A stretch of DNA of 64,000 nucleotides from Nelumbo lutea (Eukaryota; Streptophyta; Magnoliopsida; Proteales; Nelumbonaceae), in the NCBI GenBank assembly GCA_022828595.1, contig JAKGHH010000003.1:53433759-53497758 (forward strand), in the 5' to 3' direction. Positions 34,931 through 47,493 of the stretch are shown here, piece after piece. A program made the translations under genes and the position numbers. The stretch's first letter is position 1. Every line of letters starts with the position of its first letter. Below the pieces are notes generated by a model. It ran no database searches and was not told where the DNA came from. It was given only the letters and a program-made list of their open reading frames with translations.

Positions 34931-35570
34931 CAAAATGCTCTTAGAAAAGAAGAAAATAAAGTTGAAACAAGTGTATAAAGAGGAAAAAGAGGGAGAAAAG
35001 CTTAATGAAAGACCTAGGGTGCGCTCTAACTAGATAGATGGCCTATTGTAAACTATTCTAGCCATTGTTTTTGATTTTCCATTGACCCGAACAAACATAT
35101 CGTTTGGCCTGAGAACCATCCAAACAACTGGTTCTATTTTATCCCAAACCCGATCTCTAGCCAAAAAATGTTGGATTAGTCAATGACCCATTGACCTAGG
35201 TGGTCAAACCATCGACTAGTTCAATGGTTTTTGGTCATTTTTATTTTAATTATTATTTTTTATTTTTTGTCATAATTGGCCATCCGTTCAAAATGGACGA
35301 TTGAACCATCAACCTAAAAATCGATGGCCAAAATGGTTCCAATTCCAAATCCTTTTTAAAACATTGTTATATATATATATAACATGATGCTCTTTGGCCT
35401 ATCACTAGCTCTTCACATATGTGAGCCTTTTTGGTTAAATGACAAAAGTGAAGCACATAGTCCTAGGAGTTCATATTTTCAATGTATTATTGGTAGAATC
35501 AATGTTTTAAAAATGATTTGGAACTGGAACCATTCTGGCCACTGATGAGCATGTGCATTGCACGTGGAAA

Positions 35571-35588
35571 TTGATGATGATGATGATG

Positions 35589-35634
<46 letters not shown>
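35571..35634 (+). repeat. Trinucleotide microsatellite (GAT)n(AAT)n
   Basis: Perfect run of GAT units changing to about 16 AAT/ATA units. Likely polymorphic in length. Confidence 0.95.
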
Positions 35635-35636
<2 letters not shown>

Positions 35637-36262
35637 TTAGAGATAGGCCTAGATTTTTAAATTTATTATATAATCTTTTATATTTTTATCAATTTTTAAA
35701 ACTTTATTATTTAACTATGATACAGAGCTGTCTCATTTAACATAACACAAAAAAATGGATCTATTTTTATGTAAATTTTAAAATTTTTACTCCATTTTAA
35801 TTTTTAAATAAAACAATTCTTTTTTATATAATGTGATGAATGTATAATATCAAGGATGTCTCTTTATATAAACTTTTTCTATTTTTCATAGCTTTTAGAA
35901 TTTTTGCCTATTTTTAATTTTTTATTATTGAATTATGATATCATGGTTTAACCTAGACTATTGAATTCTTGAACCATTCCATGAATGGAAAACATTTTTC
36001 TTTTCAAGACAATTTTACTTTATGCATTCCATTTTCACCATCAATTATAGAAATTTTTATTTATCACACTCATTTTCTTTAATATGATGGCTATATAATA
36101 TTAGAGATGTGGTAAATTTTCTATTAATATTTTTTTTTGAATTTCTATATTTTTTAATTTTATTATTCAATTATAACATCACGGGTTGACCCATTTGGTT
36201 TTAAATCTTGTATTTCATAATGTCATTAATAAAAGTATTTCTTGTTTATCACACTTATATTT

Positions 36263-36440
36263 TTTAATATGAATTAATATATAATGTTAAAGATGTGTCT
36301 ACATTTTTCTATTTTATGCATTTTCTATATTTTTTATTATTTTCTACTTTTTTTAATATGGATTAATATATAATGTTAAAGATGTGTCTACATTTTTCTA
36401 TTTTATGTATTTTCTATATTTTTTATTATTTTCTACATTT
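36263..36440 (+). repeat. Tandem duplication, unit about 90 bp
   Basis: The phrase ATTAATATATAATGTTAAAG followed by ATGTGTCTACATTTTTC occurs at about 36272 and again near 36363, in the same context, with only one or two changes. Confidence 0.85.
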
Positions 36441-37337
36441 AAAAAATATTATTTTACTATGACATAGTAAAATATTATTTTACTATCATTAATATGAATT
36501 TTTTATTTATGTATTTTTTTATTTTTTTATTTTTTTATTTAATAATGGTATCTTGGGACTTTAGATCTCCTACTCACAATAACTCTACCCACGTGTACCC
36601 ACAAAACACTACCCCCTCCCCATGCATAATAACATGTAAGAGGATGAGATGTTCCCCATTTGTGGTTGCGTTGTTATTTGGGTAGGTGTGGATAGAGTTG
36701 TCGTGGGTAAGAAATCCAAAACTTGTATCTTGGACTCACTTGTTTGACCCAAATGGTATAACTACTTAGAAAAACCAATTTCATTTTAGTTGATTTTAAA
36801 ATATAGTATATTATTAATATCAATAACCTCCCTTAACATTTATCTGAACACTAAACCTAATACAATAAAATATTTTCAAAATCTAATTTTACCCTTTAAC
36901 TATTTGTGTCAATTTCACTAAACAAAGACTTGCCATCAAAAAAATTCACTTTTTTTGCAAGTAGTAAAGACTTGTTCACATGAAGATTATGTTGGACCAC
37001 TACAAAAGTTGATATTAAAATGAGTACATAGTAATACCCAACCTAAGGTTGTCACCATTTAAGCTAATGGAAAACCAAGGCCACTACAAACGAATACTCA
37101 ACCAACCCCAACAACATTCAAGCTAATGGGAACTCCCCATCTTTAATTAACTTTAGCTTTTGGTTTTTATAGGCCATTTACACCCGAATCTTCCTCTCTT
37201 TGTCTCACTTACCCACTAACCACAGATGATTTTTCCTCATCTTATCCAACTTCCAAATTAAATTGTTAAAGCTTTCAAACTATAGCTCCAATTTAGTCCA
37301 AAATGGTTATTAAGGGTTTTTAGATTAAGGGAAAATT

Positions 37338-37797
37338 CCTGATCAGTACTTTGTACTTTGGCTCAAGTGACAATTTGGTCTCTAAACTCTAAAATGCGAT
37401 AGTCTAGTACCTGAACTTTCAAAATGTGACAATTCAGTACCTGAACATTCAAAATGTGACAATCCAGTACTTGTTAACCACTCCATTAATCAATCATTAA
37501 GTGACGTTTGTAAATTCAAAAATGCCCTTCGAATGCCATCTAATTCTCTTTATCAATCATCCAAATGTTGACAAAAAACTTAACAGTCCCAAATCCTAAC
37601 ATCTTCTATTAAAAAAATCTAGAAGTTGGGACTGTTCATTTTATTGTTAATGTTTGGATGGTTGATAAAGAGAATTAGATGGCATTCTTAGGGTACTTTC
37701 GAAAGTTTGGGTACTAGATTGTCACATTTTGAAAGTTCGGGTACTGAATTGTCACATTTTAAAGTTCGGGGACCAGATTGTCACTCAAGCCAAAGGC
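37338..37797. mobile_element. MULE-like foldback element, right end truncated
   Basis: The left arm has GGGAAAATTCCTGATCAG and CTTTGGCTCAAGTGAC. The right arm, on the minus strand, begins only at CTTTGGCTTGAGTGAC, so about 27 outer bases are lost. The arms contain repeated units of the type ACTTTCAAAATGTGACAATTC. The ends and phrases resemble the element at 151-719. Confidence 0.7.
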
Positions 37798-39399
37798 CAT
37801 CGATTGATAGATGACAATCGATTTCTAAGGTTTCTACATCCTTACCCATAAAGTGGGAAGAGATTTATCCCTTTTCTTCTCATAATAATGAAAGGCCATC
37901 AATTTCTAAGGTTTCTACATCCTTACCCATAATTGTTGAAAAGCTTCGCAAGTAAAGAGATTGGTTGAGGAGCTCCAAAATGGGTTTCAGTTGCTCATAG
38001 CCTTGATAAGGGATTTACCACATTTAATAGTTTGAAGATAAACTCTTCCCTTTTGGGGTTGTAAGGATTGATAGATGACAAGATGTAGATCATGTTGAGG
38101 GAAGGAGATGTGGACGGCGATGGGGTTCTTAATCAGATGGAGTTCTCTATCTTCATTTTTAGATTAAGATTTGATTTGATGGAATCATCTAAGATGTTGC
38201 TAGAAGACTCCAACAAGATTTGATGGATGTATATGCCTTTTAGTTCTCTTATCCCCCCCCCCCCTCTTTACATTGTTCTATTTTTTTTCTTCATTTGTTC
38301 TTTTGATTGGTGCAAAGTTTGAAAAGAATAGAAAGTAAAATACAACAATGAGTGTAAGGATGTTTGTTCCAAGTTATATTAGTCAAATGGGTGACATAGA
38401 GGAAGTGAAATTATAAGAGGACACAATGAATTTTGTAAGAGATCTGAAGGTGAGAAGCTGAAGTGGTGAACCGATGAAAAGATGCTTATTCCTTCGACTC
38501 AGTTTGGAAGGAGAACAAATACAAATATGTAGAGGGCAAAACCTTGTGTTTTATATTTTTTTGCATGCATTTGCACTGTACATATTTGTATTTGTTCTTG
38601 GCTCAGTTTGGAAGTAGTGCAAATGCAAATATGTGGAGTGCAAGACCTTGTATTTTGTATGTATTTACATTGTACATATTTCTATTTATAGAACCCTTTC
38701 TAAACTAAGCCTTTTTTACAAGTTTTGTAAAATATATCTCATCATCGACCACTAAAGCTTTAATATAGCTTGTGATTGGGGTATGGCTAGCTTCAACATT
38801 GTAGTTTGTTGTTCTTGCACCTTCAACTTTCTTAGCAAACTCCATAGCTTATATCTCATCGCCATGTACATCATTTAGTTGCAAAAAATCAAACAAAATG
38901 ATCTACTTTAGGGATGGCAATTTCCCCATCCCCAAATGGTACCCAACTTTTCTGACTCAATGGGGTTGGGGATGAAGATTGCTTTGGCAGGGTGGGAATG
39001 GGGACATGGATTAACAGGGATCCTCGACCAAGGTTGGAGTCAAGTATGGGGAATGAGGTCCCCACCCAGCCTTGACCCCGATTATATATATATAATTAAT
39101 GATATTATTTATATATTAAAATATATTTAAAATATTATTAATATTTTAATTATTTATTTATTTTAAGTAAATTTATTTTTCAAAAAGCCCATCCACTAAC
39201 TACCAGATCAGTTTAGATGGTTTATTACAATTAAAACCAATCCATAATTATTCCAACATTCAATTGACCAAAAGAGAGAGGAAGTATTAGTCCATTAAAC
39301 ATAATCCCAACATTGATTTTGTAACTTGTAAGGTTATATTAGTCTTTAAAATTTTTCAATTAGGTATAATGCTAAAGCATTTGATAGGGGAGGTATTAT
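37798..39399. other. Intergenic; short direct repeat and minus-strand coding-like scrap
   Basis: The phrase ATTTCTAAGGTTTCTACATC with the following TTACCCATAA occurs twice, about 70 bp apart (near 37829 and 37897). A poly-C run is at about 38254-38264. On the minus strand at about 38727-38868 an open stretch reads MEFAKKVEGARTTNYNVE and then HTPITSYIKALVVDDE. It looks coding-like, but I do not recognise it. A G-rich patch at about 38910-39080 recalls the GGGATGGGGA-type MITEs of many plants. Confidence 0.4.
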
Positions 39400-39592
39400 T
39401 GCATTATGAAAAAGAGAATATAAGGATTTAGTGGAATTTAATGATATAAAAATAGCTTAAATATAGGATTTAGTGAGAGATAGTGGGAGTTAATATCTTA
39501 AATATGGGGCTTAATTAGGGAAGAGGGGTATTTTAGTCAAAAAAAATCGAGAAGCCATAGGATCTATTTACACTTTTATAGTAGTATAGATA
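39400..39592 (-). mobile_element. Helitron 5' end, minus strand
   Basis: The reverse complement of 39560-39592 reads TCTATACTACTATAAAAGTG. This matches the 5' end of the Helitron at 31795, and the following 60 or so bases (TCCTATGG, ACTAAAATACCCCTC) are also alike. The 3' partner may be the mutated hairpin near 35550-35569, which would make a 4-kb element containing other insertions. That is uncertain. Confidence 0.6.
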
Positions 39593-39809
39593 GATATAGA
39601 TATAGATATAGATTAAGGAAACAATAAAACTTCTACCTTGCTCAAGTGTAGATTGTCCCCTTGTTCAAGTAGGGTTCAACTTTTATTTTTCAACCACTTT
39701 ATTCTATGTAATCAATCCCCTATTAACCCTTGCCACTTAATGTAGAAACCATGTCTGTAATATTCACTAGGTCCTGTTGTTTATGCCCCTTGGTCCTTTT
39801 TTCACTATT

Positions 39810-40332
39810 GGTTGTGTTTGGTAGAAGTGTAAAATCGAACCGAGGTAAATTTTACACCTCAGTTCGATTTTGCAAGCATTTCGTAAACATGTAATTTTAC
39901 ACCAAAAATTGATGTAAAATTACATGTTACCGTTGAATTACATCGATGTCGATGCAATAAATAATACATAGAAATTTTTGATGTATTTATTACATCTCTC
40001 TTCTCCTTCTTTCTTCTTCTTTGTCACCGCTGCTACAGTTGGTTGCAAAGGCAAATCTGAACCCACCTACATTCTCCATGGAAACAGGCTCCATGCCAAC
40101 CATCACCGACTCAGCAGAAACAGTTCCATGGGAACAGAGGCAGAAGCTTCATTAACGACTCCGGCAACCATCTGCCTCCTTCGGTTGGGAACAGAGGCAA
40201 AAATAGAACCGATTCAGCAGAAGCTTCATCACCGGCTCCCGCATGGTTTCAATCTTTGCCTGAAACATATAACCCTCAACGTCATGGTTTCAGTCTTCAC
40301 TGGAACCCTCCTGTTTCAATCCTCGTATGGCC

Positions 40333-40391
<59 letters not shown>

Positions 40392-40702
40392 TCAAACACC
40401 TTCTCCTTCTTTGTGAGGACGCTCAAACGATCAAGGCATCTCATCGTCCCATCGCCCATCGCCTATCTACCTCCGACAACAAATTCCAGAAAAATCTGCT
40501 CAACCTCCTCCTTTCCTTGTCTCCAATGGCTCCTGAAATGGCTTCTTCAATACTTGTATGCCGATGATTTTACACCATTTTGCCAAACGCACAAGAGTGT
40601 AAAACATGCATTCGGCCGGTTTTGTTTTTTACCCTGATACATTTGAGCGTTTTTTATTTCCACCGATGGAGTTTTGTATTTACACCTCTACCATACGCAG
40701 CC
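39810..40702. mobile_element. TIR element with captured-looking core and (CT)n
   Basis: The left end GGTTGTGTTTGGTAGAAGTG pairs with the right end, whose reverse complement is GGCTGCGTATGGTAGAGGTG. ATT flanks both sides. The core is richer in G+C than its surroundings and holds a 219-codon plus-strand frame (39978-40637) in which the microsatellite encodes Ser-Leu repeats. The frame looks like no known protein, so I do not call it a gene. It may be captured DNA. Confidence 0.55.
40336..40388 (+). repeat. (CT)n microsatellite, about 26 units
   Basis: Uninterrupted CT run inside the TIR element at 39810-40702. It reads as alternating Ser and Leu in the overlapping frames. Confidence 0.95.
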
Positions 40703-40938
40703 ATTGGAGTTCTTCTTGTCCATCCTAACTATCTTCCTTACAAGCCATGTGAAGTCAATGTGTCCAGATTTTTGATAAAGACTTTGAGTTGAATCACTTC
40801 TACACCAAAGTTTATTCCTACCTTACTAATATAAATTTCACTAATTGATTTCTACTTTGGGTTCCGTACACCTTCATTTTCGATTGTTACTACTTTTTAT
40901 TTATTGTTGGTAGGTCAATTGAAACCACTTTTTCGATG

Positions 40939-41153
40939 TTAATGACATGGTTTCATTGTTGCTCTTGGATCACCTAATGGGATAGAAGGAAATTCATCCT
41001 CCACTTCAAAGTCCATCCTTTAAATCATCCACCCTTATCAATTCTTCCTTAACCATAATCTCTAATATCCCTTCTAGATCTCTCATCACTTGCATGTTAT
41101 CCTCAACAAAATGCACCGTAGTTTCAATATCATTCACTTGTTCAAGATATAAC
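40939..41153 (-). pseudogene. Unrecognised charged coding-like remnant, left part
   Basis: On the minus strand, 41153-41005 reads as an open, highly charged stretch with LEQVNDIETTVHFVEDNMQ and then LEGILEIMVKEELIRVDD. A one-base shift then leads into MDFEVEDEFPSIPLGDPRAT, which ends at a stop at 40939. Composition and periodicity look like a coiled-coil protein. I cannot name the family. A similar charged stretch on the same strand lies on the other side of the nested insertion (48422-48600). Confidence 0.4.
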
Positions 41154-41154
41154 A

Positions 41155-41180
41155 TGTGGGTGTAAGTGAGTCAAGCTACT
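41155..41180. mobile_element. Left end of the MITE that hosts the Tat element
   Basis: GGGTGTAAGTGAGTCAAGC up to CTACT. Its continuation is at 48029, after the Tat element and its duplicated CTACT. Confidence 0.7.
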
Positions 41181-41712
41181 TGTTTGGGTTATGGTTGAGC
41201 TGGCCTCAGGTGCCACATGTCACTTCCGTAGCTGCCTTATCAATTCTGCCACATCAGCACAATGTCATATAGATATGCGCGATCAAGATAGGAGAACATT
41301 GTATGGATAAGGAGGACAGCTCCGTCGGGGATTAAGTCTTTTCCCAAAGACCTCGGGGGACAATCTCATCCCAACAACCCCGGAAGCCTCATCCAAACAG
41401 GACATGGATCCTTGGCTATAAAAAGAAAACTCACGCTCAAGGTAAGGGATCCAACTTTCAAACTCCTCAGCACCCATACTTTTCTATTGCTCGGACCAGC
41501 ATTACTCTCAACTGCTCAGCCCGACCAACCATTCTCCTCGACTAACTTGAGCATTAGAGTACCTACCTGGGGAACAACTCCTCAGGCCTCTAACCACTTT
41601 CTTGGTTTTAGATCTTAGAGCGAGGCTTCATCCTTCCACCTTGGCCTTGTCCAATTGGTAGGATTATCTGACTGCGACCTCGACTTGGGACACCTTGGGT
41701 CAAGTAGCATCA
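41181..41712 (+). repeat. 5' LTR of the Tat element (532 bp)
   Basis: Starts TGTTTGGGTTATGGTTGAGC and ends GTAGCATCA. A TATA-like GGCTATAAAAAG lies at about 41413-41424. Confidence 0.9.
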
Positions 41713-41719
41713 GATTGGC

Positions 41720-42480
41720 GTCATTTGTGGGAATTGCATAAAAAGCCATTCCAAACTCTCCTTTCACGCAATTAAGAAAGATGCCAAGAAATGCATCCAA
41801 CCGCTCTATAGGCCAATCCCCATCTCGGGGATCCCACTCTCACCGTAGCCCTCCACATCGCGAGATTCAACAACAACCCCAGCAGTAGACCACAGTCAAC
41901 CCCACCCAATTCCAGGTGATAACAAAAGGTCGACCAGATCTTGGCAATGATGCAAACGTTGGGATCTACAACACAACCTCCTCAAACCATTCCCCTTCTT
42001 GCCCCGACACTTACAACCATTGACCCTCATCCTAAGGACCCCAAAAAGTGCTAGTCAGACAAGGATAAGGCAAGGTTTGAATAAGAAAGGCACTAGACGT
42101 CAAGAGATTAGGCTCCTCAGCCTGGTCCCATGAACATGACGATCGTAGTAGAACAACCTGATCTACCCAAATTCTAGGAAAGAAAGGCTCGGCAAGAAGA
42201 CACAACAACAGTAGGTCTCCATCGTCGAGTCTTGTTCAATCAAAGACCGCCCAACAGCACTGAAGAAGGAGAGGACTACGCACGCAGCACCAGTCAACAG
42301 GGATGTGGAGATCAGGGAGCTTAGACAGTGCCTGACTAAATTGGAATGTAGCCAAGCTGAAAGAAGAGCGGCCCCTCCCATGGTCCGACTAGAGGAACTC
42401 GACAGCCAACCTTCACCCAAGACATCGTAGACGAGCTCCCCACAATTTGAAAAGTATGAAAAGAAGCTTCACCGTAGAAC
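41720..42480 (+). pseudogene. Tat gag region, degenerate
   Basis: G+C-richer than the flanks and full of stops in all frames. It lies where gag is expected. I see no clear motif left. Confidence 0.45.
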
Positions 42481-43440
42481 TGTGGTAGGTGATCAACGAA
42501 GAGGTCCAGAAGTTGCTCGATGCCAGCTTTATCCGAGAAGTACCATGACTGGTTGGTGAATGATATAATGGTAAAGAAGGCCAATGGGAAGTGGAGAATC
42601 TGCATCAACTTCACTGGCCCAAACAAAGCCTATCCCAAATATAGCTTCCCCCTATTGAGGATAGACCAACTTGTCGACGAAACGATGGAGCATGAACTCT
42701 TGAGCTTCATGGACGCAGTCTCAAGATCCAAATACATCCAGATGACTAGGAGAAGACCGCCTTCACCACTAACCAAGGACTATACTACTTTAAAGTGATG
42801 CCCTTCAGCCTCAAGAATGCTAGTGCTACCTATCAGCGGCTAGTGAATCAGGTGTTTAAAGATTAGCTCAACCACAACATAGAAGCCTACGTAGATGGCA
42901 TGGCAGTGAAAAGCAAGAAGGACGTGGACCACCTGGCCGATCTCAAGGAAGTCTTCAACTCCGAAAAATTCTTAGGTTTCATGGTCTCATAGCGAGGGAT
43001 TGAAGCTAAGCCTAAGAAGATCAAGGCCATCCTCGACATGTAGTCGCCACGGACCTAAAAAGAGGTGTAGTGCCTCATTGGACAAGTAGCCGCCCTCAGT
43101 AGGTTCATGTCGAAGTCCGTGGAAAGATGCCTGGCCTTCTTCAAGGCCCTAAAAAAGATGAAAGACTTCTAGTGGATCGAGGAGTGTGAATAGTCCTTCC
43201 TAGAGCTAAAGAGGTACCTATGTTTGCTGCCCTTGCTCACAAAGCCAAGCCCTAGTGATGAGTTATTGCTCTATCTATTGGTTGGAGACGAGGTGGTCAG
43301 CTTGGTTCTGGTGAAAGAAGAAGACAATGTATACAGGCCGATCTACTACACCAACAATGTTCTCAACGACGTGAAAACCCGATACTCAAATCTGGAGGAT
43401 GCCTTGGCCCAGATCACCTCGGTCGGCCATTAAAGCCTAG
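42480..43440 (+). pseudogene. Tat reverse transcriptase and RNase H
   Basis: RT pieces: MVKKANGKWRICINFTGPNK, FPLLRIDQLVDETMEHELLS and FMDAVSR. Further on is a region equivalent to the catalytic box and linker (YVDGMAVKSKK at about 42890). Here the first Asp of the D-D pair remains and the second reads Gly. RNase H: LLLYLLVGDEVVSLVLVKEE, then PIYYTNNVLNDVKTRY. Stops between blocks make it non-functional. Confidence 0.8.
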
Positions 43441-43443
43441 GCC

Positions 43444-43875
43444 TTGGCCGATTTTCTAGTCGAATGCACCTTCTCAATGCAAGACCTAGTTGTCACGCCA
43501 CCGATATGGACTCTCCATGTGTACGGTTCATCCAACAAGCAAAGTAGTGGAGCCGATCTCATCCTCCCTAACAACATGATACTAGAGCACGCCCTAACAT
43601 TCGAGTTCAAGGCCTCCAACAATGAAGCTGAGTACGAAGCTCTAATTGCAGGACTTCAACTCGCCCTGGACCTCGATGCCCAACGAGTCAAAGCCTTCAA
43701 TGATTACCAGCTAGTGGTCAACCAAATCCACAGACACTTTGAGACGAGGACACCAACCATGGTGAGCTACCTGCAAAGGGTGCAAGAGCTCATCCAACGG
43801 CTCAACACACTACCAGAAGACCAAGTTGAAGCCAAAAGACTTGCACATAGGTCGGCCCGATACTGCCTCATCTAG
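43444..43875 (+). pseudogene. Second (archaeal-type) RNase H of the Tat element
   Basis: An open stretch with WTLHVYGSSNKQSSGADLI, then EHALTFEFKASNNEAEYEAL and IAGLQLALDLDAQRVKAF. The family's first catalytic residue in V-D-G-S reads Tyr here (V-Y-G-S). The Glu of N-N-E-A-E-Y is kept. A second RNase H in this place is a Tat-lineage trait. Confidence 0.85.
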
Positions 43876-43889
43876 GGACAGTTATACCA

Positions 43890-44960
43890 CTAGTCGCACA
43901 CTCTCCCTACCTGAGGTGTCTCCCCCCTTCCGAAGCCGATTATGTCCTCAGGGAGATACAAGAAGGTATCTACGGAGATCACCCCAGTGCTTAAACCCTG
44001 GCTCATAAGACACTTCGACAAAGCTACTTCTAGCAGACCATGAAGTAGGATGCAGCCCAGCTCGTCAGAAAATGCAATTGTTGTCAGAGGCACTCCAGCC
44101 TTCATTATCAACCAAAGGTCCCCTTGAAGCCAATCACAAGCTTGTGGCCCTTCGCACAGTGGGGAATGGATATCCTCAGACCTTTCCCCACCGTGGTTGG
44201 GAAAAGAGGTTCCTCCTAGTTGTAGTGGACTATTTCACTAAGTGGGTTGAAGTCAAAGCCTTGGTGCACAGTACTACGTAAAATGCTCGGAATTTCTTCT
44301 AGCAAGGTATTGCCTACCGGTTTGGCATTCCTCGGGTTCTCATCACCAACAACGGTACACAGTTCACTGAGTAAGTTCAAAGCCTTTTGCACCGACCTAA
44401 AAGATCGACCACCGGACCACAGCCATTCACTAACCTTAGAGCAATGGACAGACCGAAGTCACCAACCGAACCCTATTGCATGGCCTGAAGACCAGACTTG
44501 ACTAGGCCAAAGGAAGGAGGGTCGAGGAGCTACCAAGCATTCTCTGGGCATACAAGACCACACCACAAACAGCTATTGGAGAGACACCATTCAGCTTAGT
44601 ATAGGACTGAAGCCATAATTCCCATAGAGATAGGCTTGCCAACTCTCCAAGCCAAGCTCTACGATGAGGAGCAGGATAATGAATACCCCCACGCAGAGCT
44701 CAACTTGGTGAAGGAAGCATGTGACCGGGCATACCTCAGGATGGCAACACAACAACATCGAATGGCCAAGTACTATGACTCCAAAGTCGGAAGAAGAGAG
44801 TTCAAAATAGGAGACCTCATCCTTCGCAAAGTCATAGTACCTGTGCCAGGAGAAGGAAAGCTTGAACTGAAGTAGGAAGGGTCGTATAGAGGAATCAAAG
44901 TCCTTGGACTTAGTACCTATAGACTAGAAGACCTCAATGGAAAGCCTATACTGAGGAGTT
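43890..44960 (+). pseudogene. Tat integrase
   Basis: The core has FLLVVVDYFTKWVEVKALVH. The segment before it (around 44090-44200) carries the preceding catalytic-core sequence in another frame. The C-terminal part reads LPTLQAKLYDEEQDNEYPHA, then NLVKEACDRAYLRMATQQHR and KVGRREFKIGDLILRKV. Frames change and stops intervene. Confidence 0.8.
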
Positions 44961-45689
44961 AGAATGTCAGGAACTTGAGGATGTATTATCAATATTTGGC
45001 ATCAATAAAGACCATTTTCTACAATCAGTTATTCAACACATACTACACGACACACTATGTTCACGCACTACACAAGACACTACATAGCGCACATCACATA
45101 GCACACGCCGCGCAACACGCATTGCCTAGCCAGACTCTAACGACTGAGGCACCTATGCACTAACTCGGCTGACCCATAACTGTCAAAGCCCACAACGTAT
45201 AGTCGAGCACTAATTTGGCAGTGCATAGCCAATCAAGCCAACCAGTTGACTCGGCCGATGATGGCCAGAGACCGAAGAGGGAAGGACGCCCCCATCTCCT
45301 AAGGCTAGAGGATGGCCATCAAACTCCACACACCATACTGACCAACCGTCATAACAAAGCTAGTTGAGAAATGGCCGACCCAATTAGAGCGTAAGGCTCC
45401 TTGAAACCTGGTGCCACTAAGTATCCCCCAAGTGATGAGAGCTCGAAAGCACCTCAGCCAACGAAAGCCAAAGACTAGGATGTCAAGATCTCAGCTACCC
45501 TAGACCTCAACTAGGATAAGACCGAGGCTTACAACTAAGTTCGATAAAATAAAAGGAGATGAGAGGGGGACACACAGCTCAGAACAAAAAGTATCTCTTT
45601 CATTAATCACAAAAATATTTACAACTAAAAAGGCTCGGCATACCAAGCCGTATACATCAACAACAAAAAAAAGAGGCAACACTAGGAGA

Positions 45690-47100
45690 GTAGGATAGAA
45701 GCACGGTGGTAGCGGTGAGTGGACACTTCACTCCTCGGCCAAACGCTCCTCAGCCACCATAGGCACATCGGCAGCATCAGTATCGCCCTCGGTAACACCC
45801 TCCATCTCGAGCCCGTCCTCAGGCTAAATGTTCCACGGTGGCACATAGACAGTCGGATTGTCACCCTCTGGTGCATTATCTCGTGGGGAAGGAGGGTGGA
45901 CAGCCTGGGTTCCCTCCTCTAGGTCAACTACCACTACCTCTTCATCGGCCTATCTCGGCCTCTTCTGCTATCGGGGAGTGCGTTCTACAGACCTTGGTTG
46001 CACCTCATCTCAGGGCTGAGCCTCCTAGGTCTGGCCAGACCGTGCTCTCTCTGCCATGACCCTCATGCGACAGGGCAGTTCCTCATGACTAGCCATCTCG
46101 ATACCTGCACAAGAACAAACAACACATCAGCACCAAGTGAGAGAGCTCAAAAAAAGGAGAAATCAAAGGTGTCAGCATGACAAATAGACTGGTCGCCTCA
46201 CTCATCAGACCAACACGGATCAACATTGAGAAGGGCGTGTATTCCATTACGTCAACGTCCTCAATCATTCTTATTGATGCCCTATCCTCCTCGGTGAACT
46301 AGGTCTCACTTGGCACCTTCGTCTTAATCCTCGGCTTTTGAAGCTCGGTTGACAGAGGCCAGCCCCCAGGATAGCGCACGAAGAAGAATTTCCCCTTCCA
46401 ACACTTCACTAAAGATGGGGCCCCAACCAACACCTTGATGTGCTATCAAGCCGAGTAGTAATACCCCTATTGGTGATGCTTCAATTGAAGAAAGTAGGTA
46501 ACCATCCGTAGGGTGATCTCATGGCTGCGGACAAAGCAATAGTAAAGAAGGCCGACTACAAATCTAAAGGAGTTCGGCATTAACCAGACAGGCAGTGCTC
46601 GGTACCACTTGAACACCTCAACAAGTCCCCCGCATAAGGGAAACCTTAGCTCGACCATTAGGCTATGCTCGTACACACAAAGCTAGCCTGGCCGAGCCAA
46701 AGCGGGTTTCTCACCAACACTCGGGCACCTAAGTTCATATTCCTCAAGTATGCAGTATAAGGATTTGATCCGAGCTAAGTCTCTGAGCATCAGACAACAC
46801 TGGGTGGTCCCAAACCGGTTACTAGCCCACGGAGGAAGAGTGACCTCCTCCCAAGTTGATGGCTCGGCCTCGGCCCTCCACTCAGCGACCCGCTTAGGGT
46901 TGAAGGCTTCAAACTCTTCGGAATCGGCCCCCTAACCATCAGCCTCACGAGTATTGAGTGAAGCAACCTTGACGAGAGACCCGACTCAGACTCACTATAG
47001 GAAGAAGAGGAAGAGGAGTGGGAGAAGTCAACGGGCAAAGAAGAGATCTTACTGAACTTAACGAAGATCGCGAAACTAAAGCAACATCGAGCCGAAGACT
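45690..47100 (-). pseudogene. Antisense ORF remnant between pol and 3' LTR
   Basis: On the minus strand: FPLCGGLVEVFKWYRALPV, then WLMPNSFRFVVGLLYYCF, EITLRMVTYFLQLKHHQ and WKGKFFFVRYPGGWP. This is the antisense gag-like/transposon-like ORF found in many Tat elements. Its role is unknown. Stops break it (for example near 46466), and Asp/Glu-Ser-rich DNA (46970-47010) lies upstream. Confidence 0.75.
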
Positions 47101-47493
47101 ACCTGTCGCCAAGCTCTACAAGCACTTCTTTCACAAATGGCAAAGTGGAAAAGCTCTTCACCCCCTTTTTATAGGGCCCCTAGTGATCCAGATCAATGGC
47201 GTAGATCAAACGCCGCCCTCTGTCAGCTCGGGAAGACGAAACAACGCCACTGCCCTACGTATGCATGTAGCCTCAGGAAACGAAATGGCCCTTCCACCAA
47301 TCCATCTCAAAAATAGTACGAGCATCAAGCCAACCAATTTGCCCAAAAAACCGGTTCAACCCTGAGTCATTCAACCCAGATAATGTGCTCAACCGAACTT
47401 CAAATTCAAGTTCCTCAACCAAGAAGCAAAGAGCTCTTCCACGCCACACCGTGGTCAGGCACTACACTCCTCGACTTTGGAACTAGGGAGTAG

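Larger units (their letters stand above)
34931..37337. other. AT-rich intergenic DNA with foldback and repeat pieces
   Basis: Blocks at about 35050-35370 and 35490-35560 carry inverted phrases such as GGTTCCAATTCCAAATC and GATTTGGAACTGGAACC, which recall the element at 8970-10281. A (GAT)n/(AAT)n microsatellite lies at 35571-35634. At 36263-36440 a unit of about 90 bp is tandemly duplicated. The sequence CCACGTGCAATGCACATGC on the minus strand at about 35550-35569 resembles the hairpin end of the Helitron at 32848. No gene. Confidence 0.5.

Noticed and set aside
39978..40637. 219-codon open frame as a gene
   Set aside because: Its length depends on a CT microsatellite and it sits inside a TIR element. 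No domain seen.
45500..45682. Minus-strand frame near the end of the Tat element as a separate gene
   Set aside because: Short, no motif, inside the retroelement.
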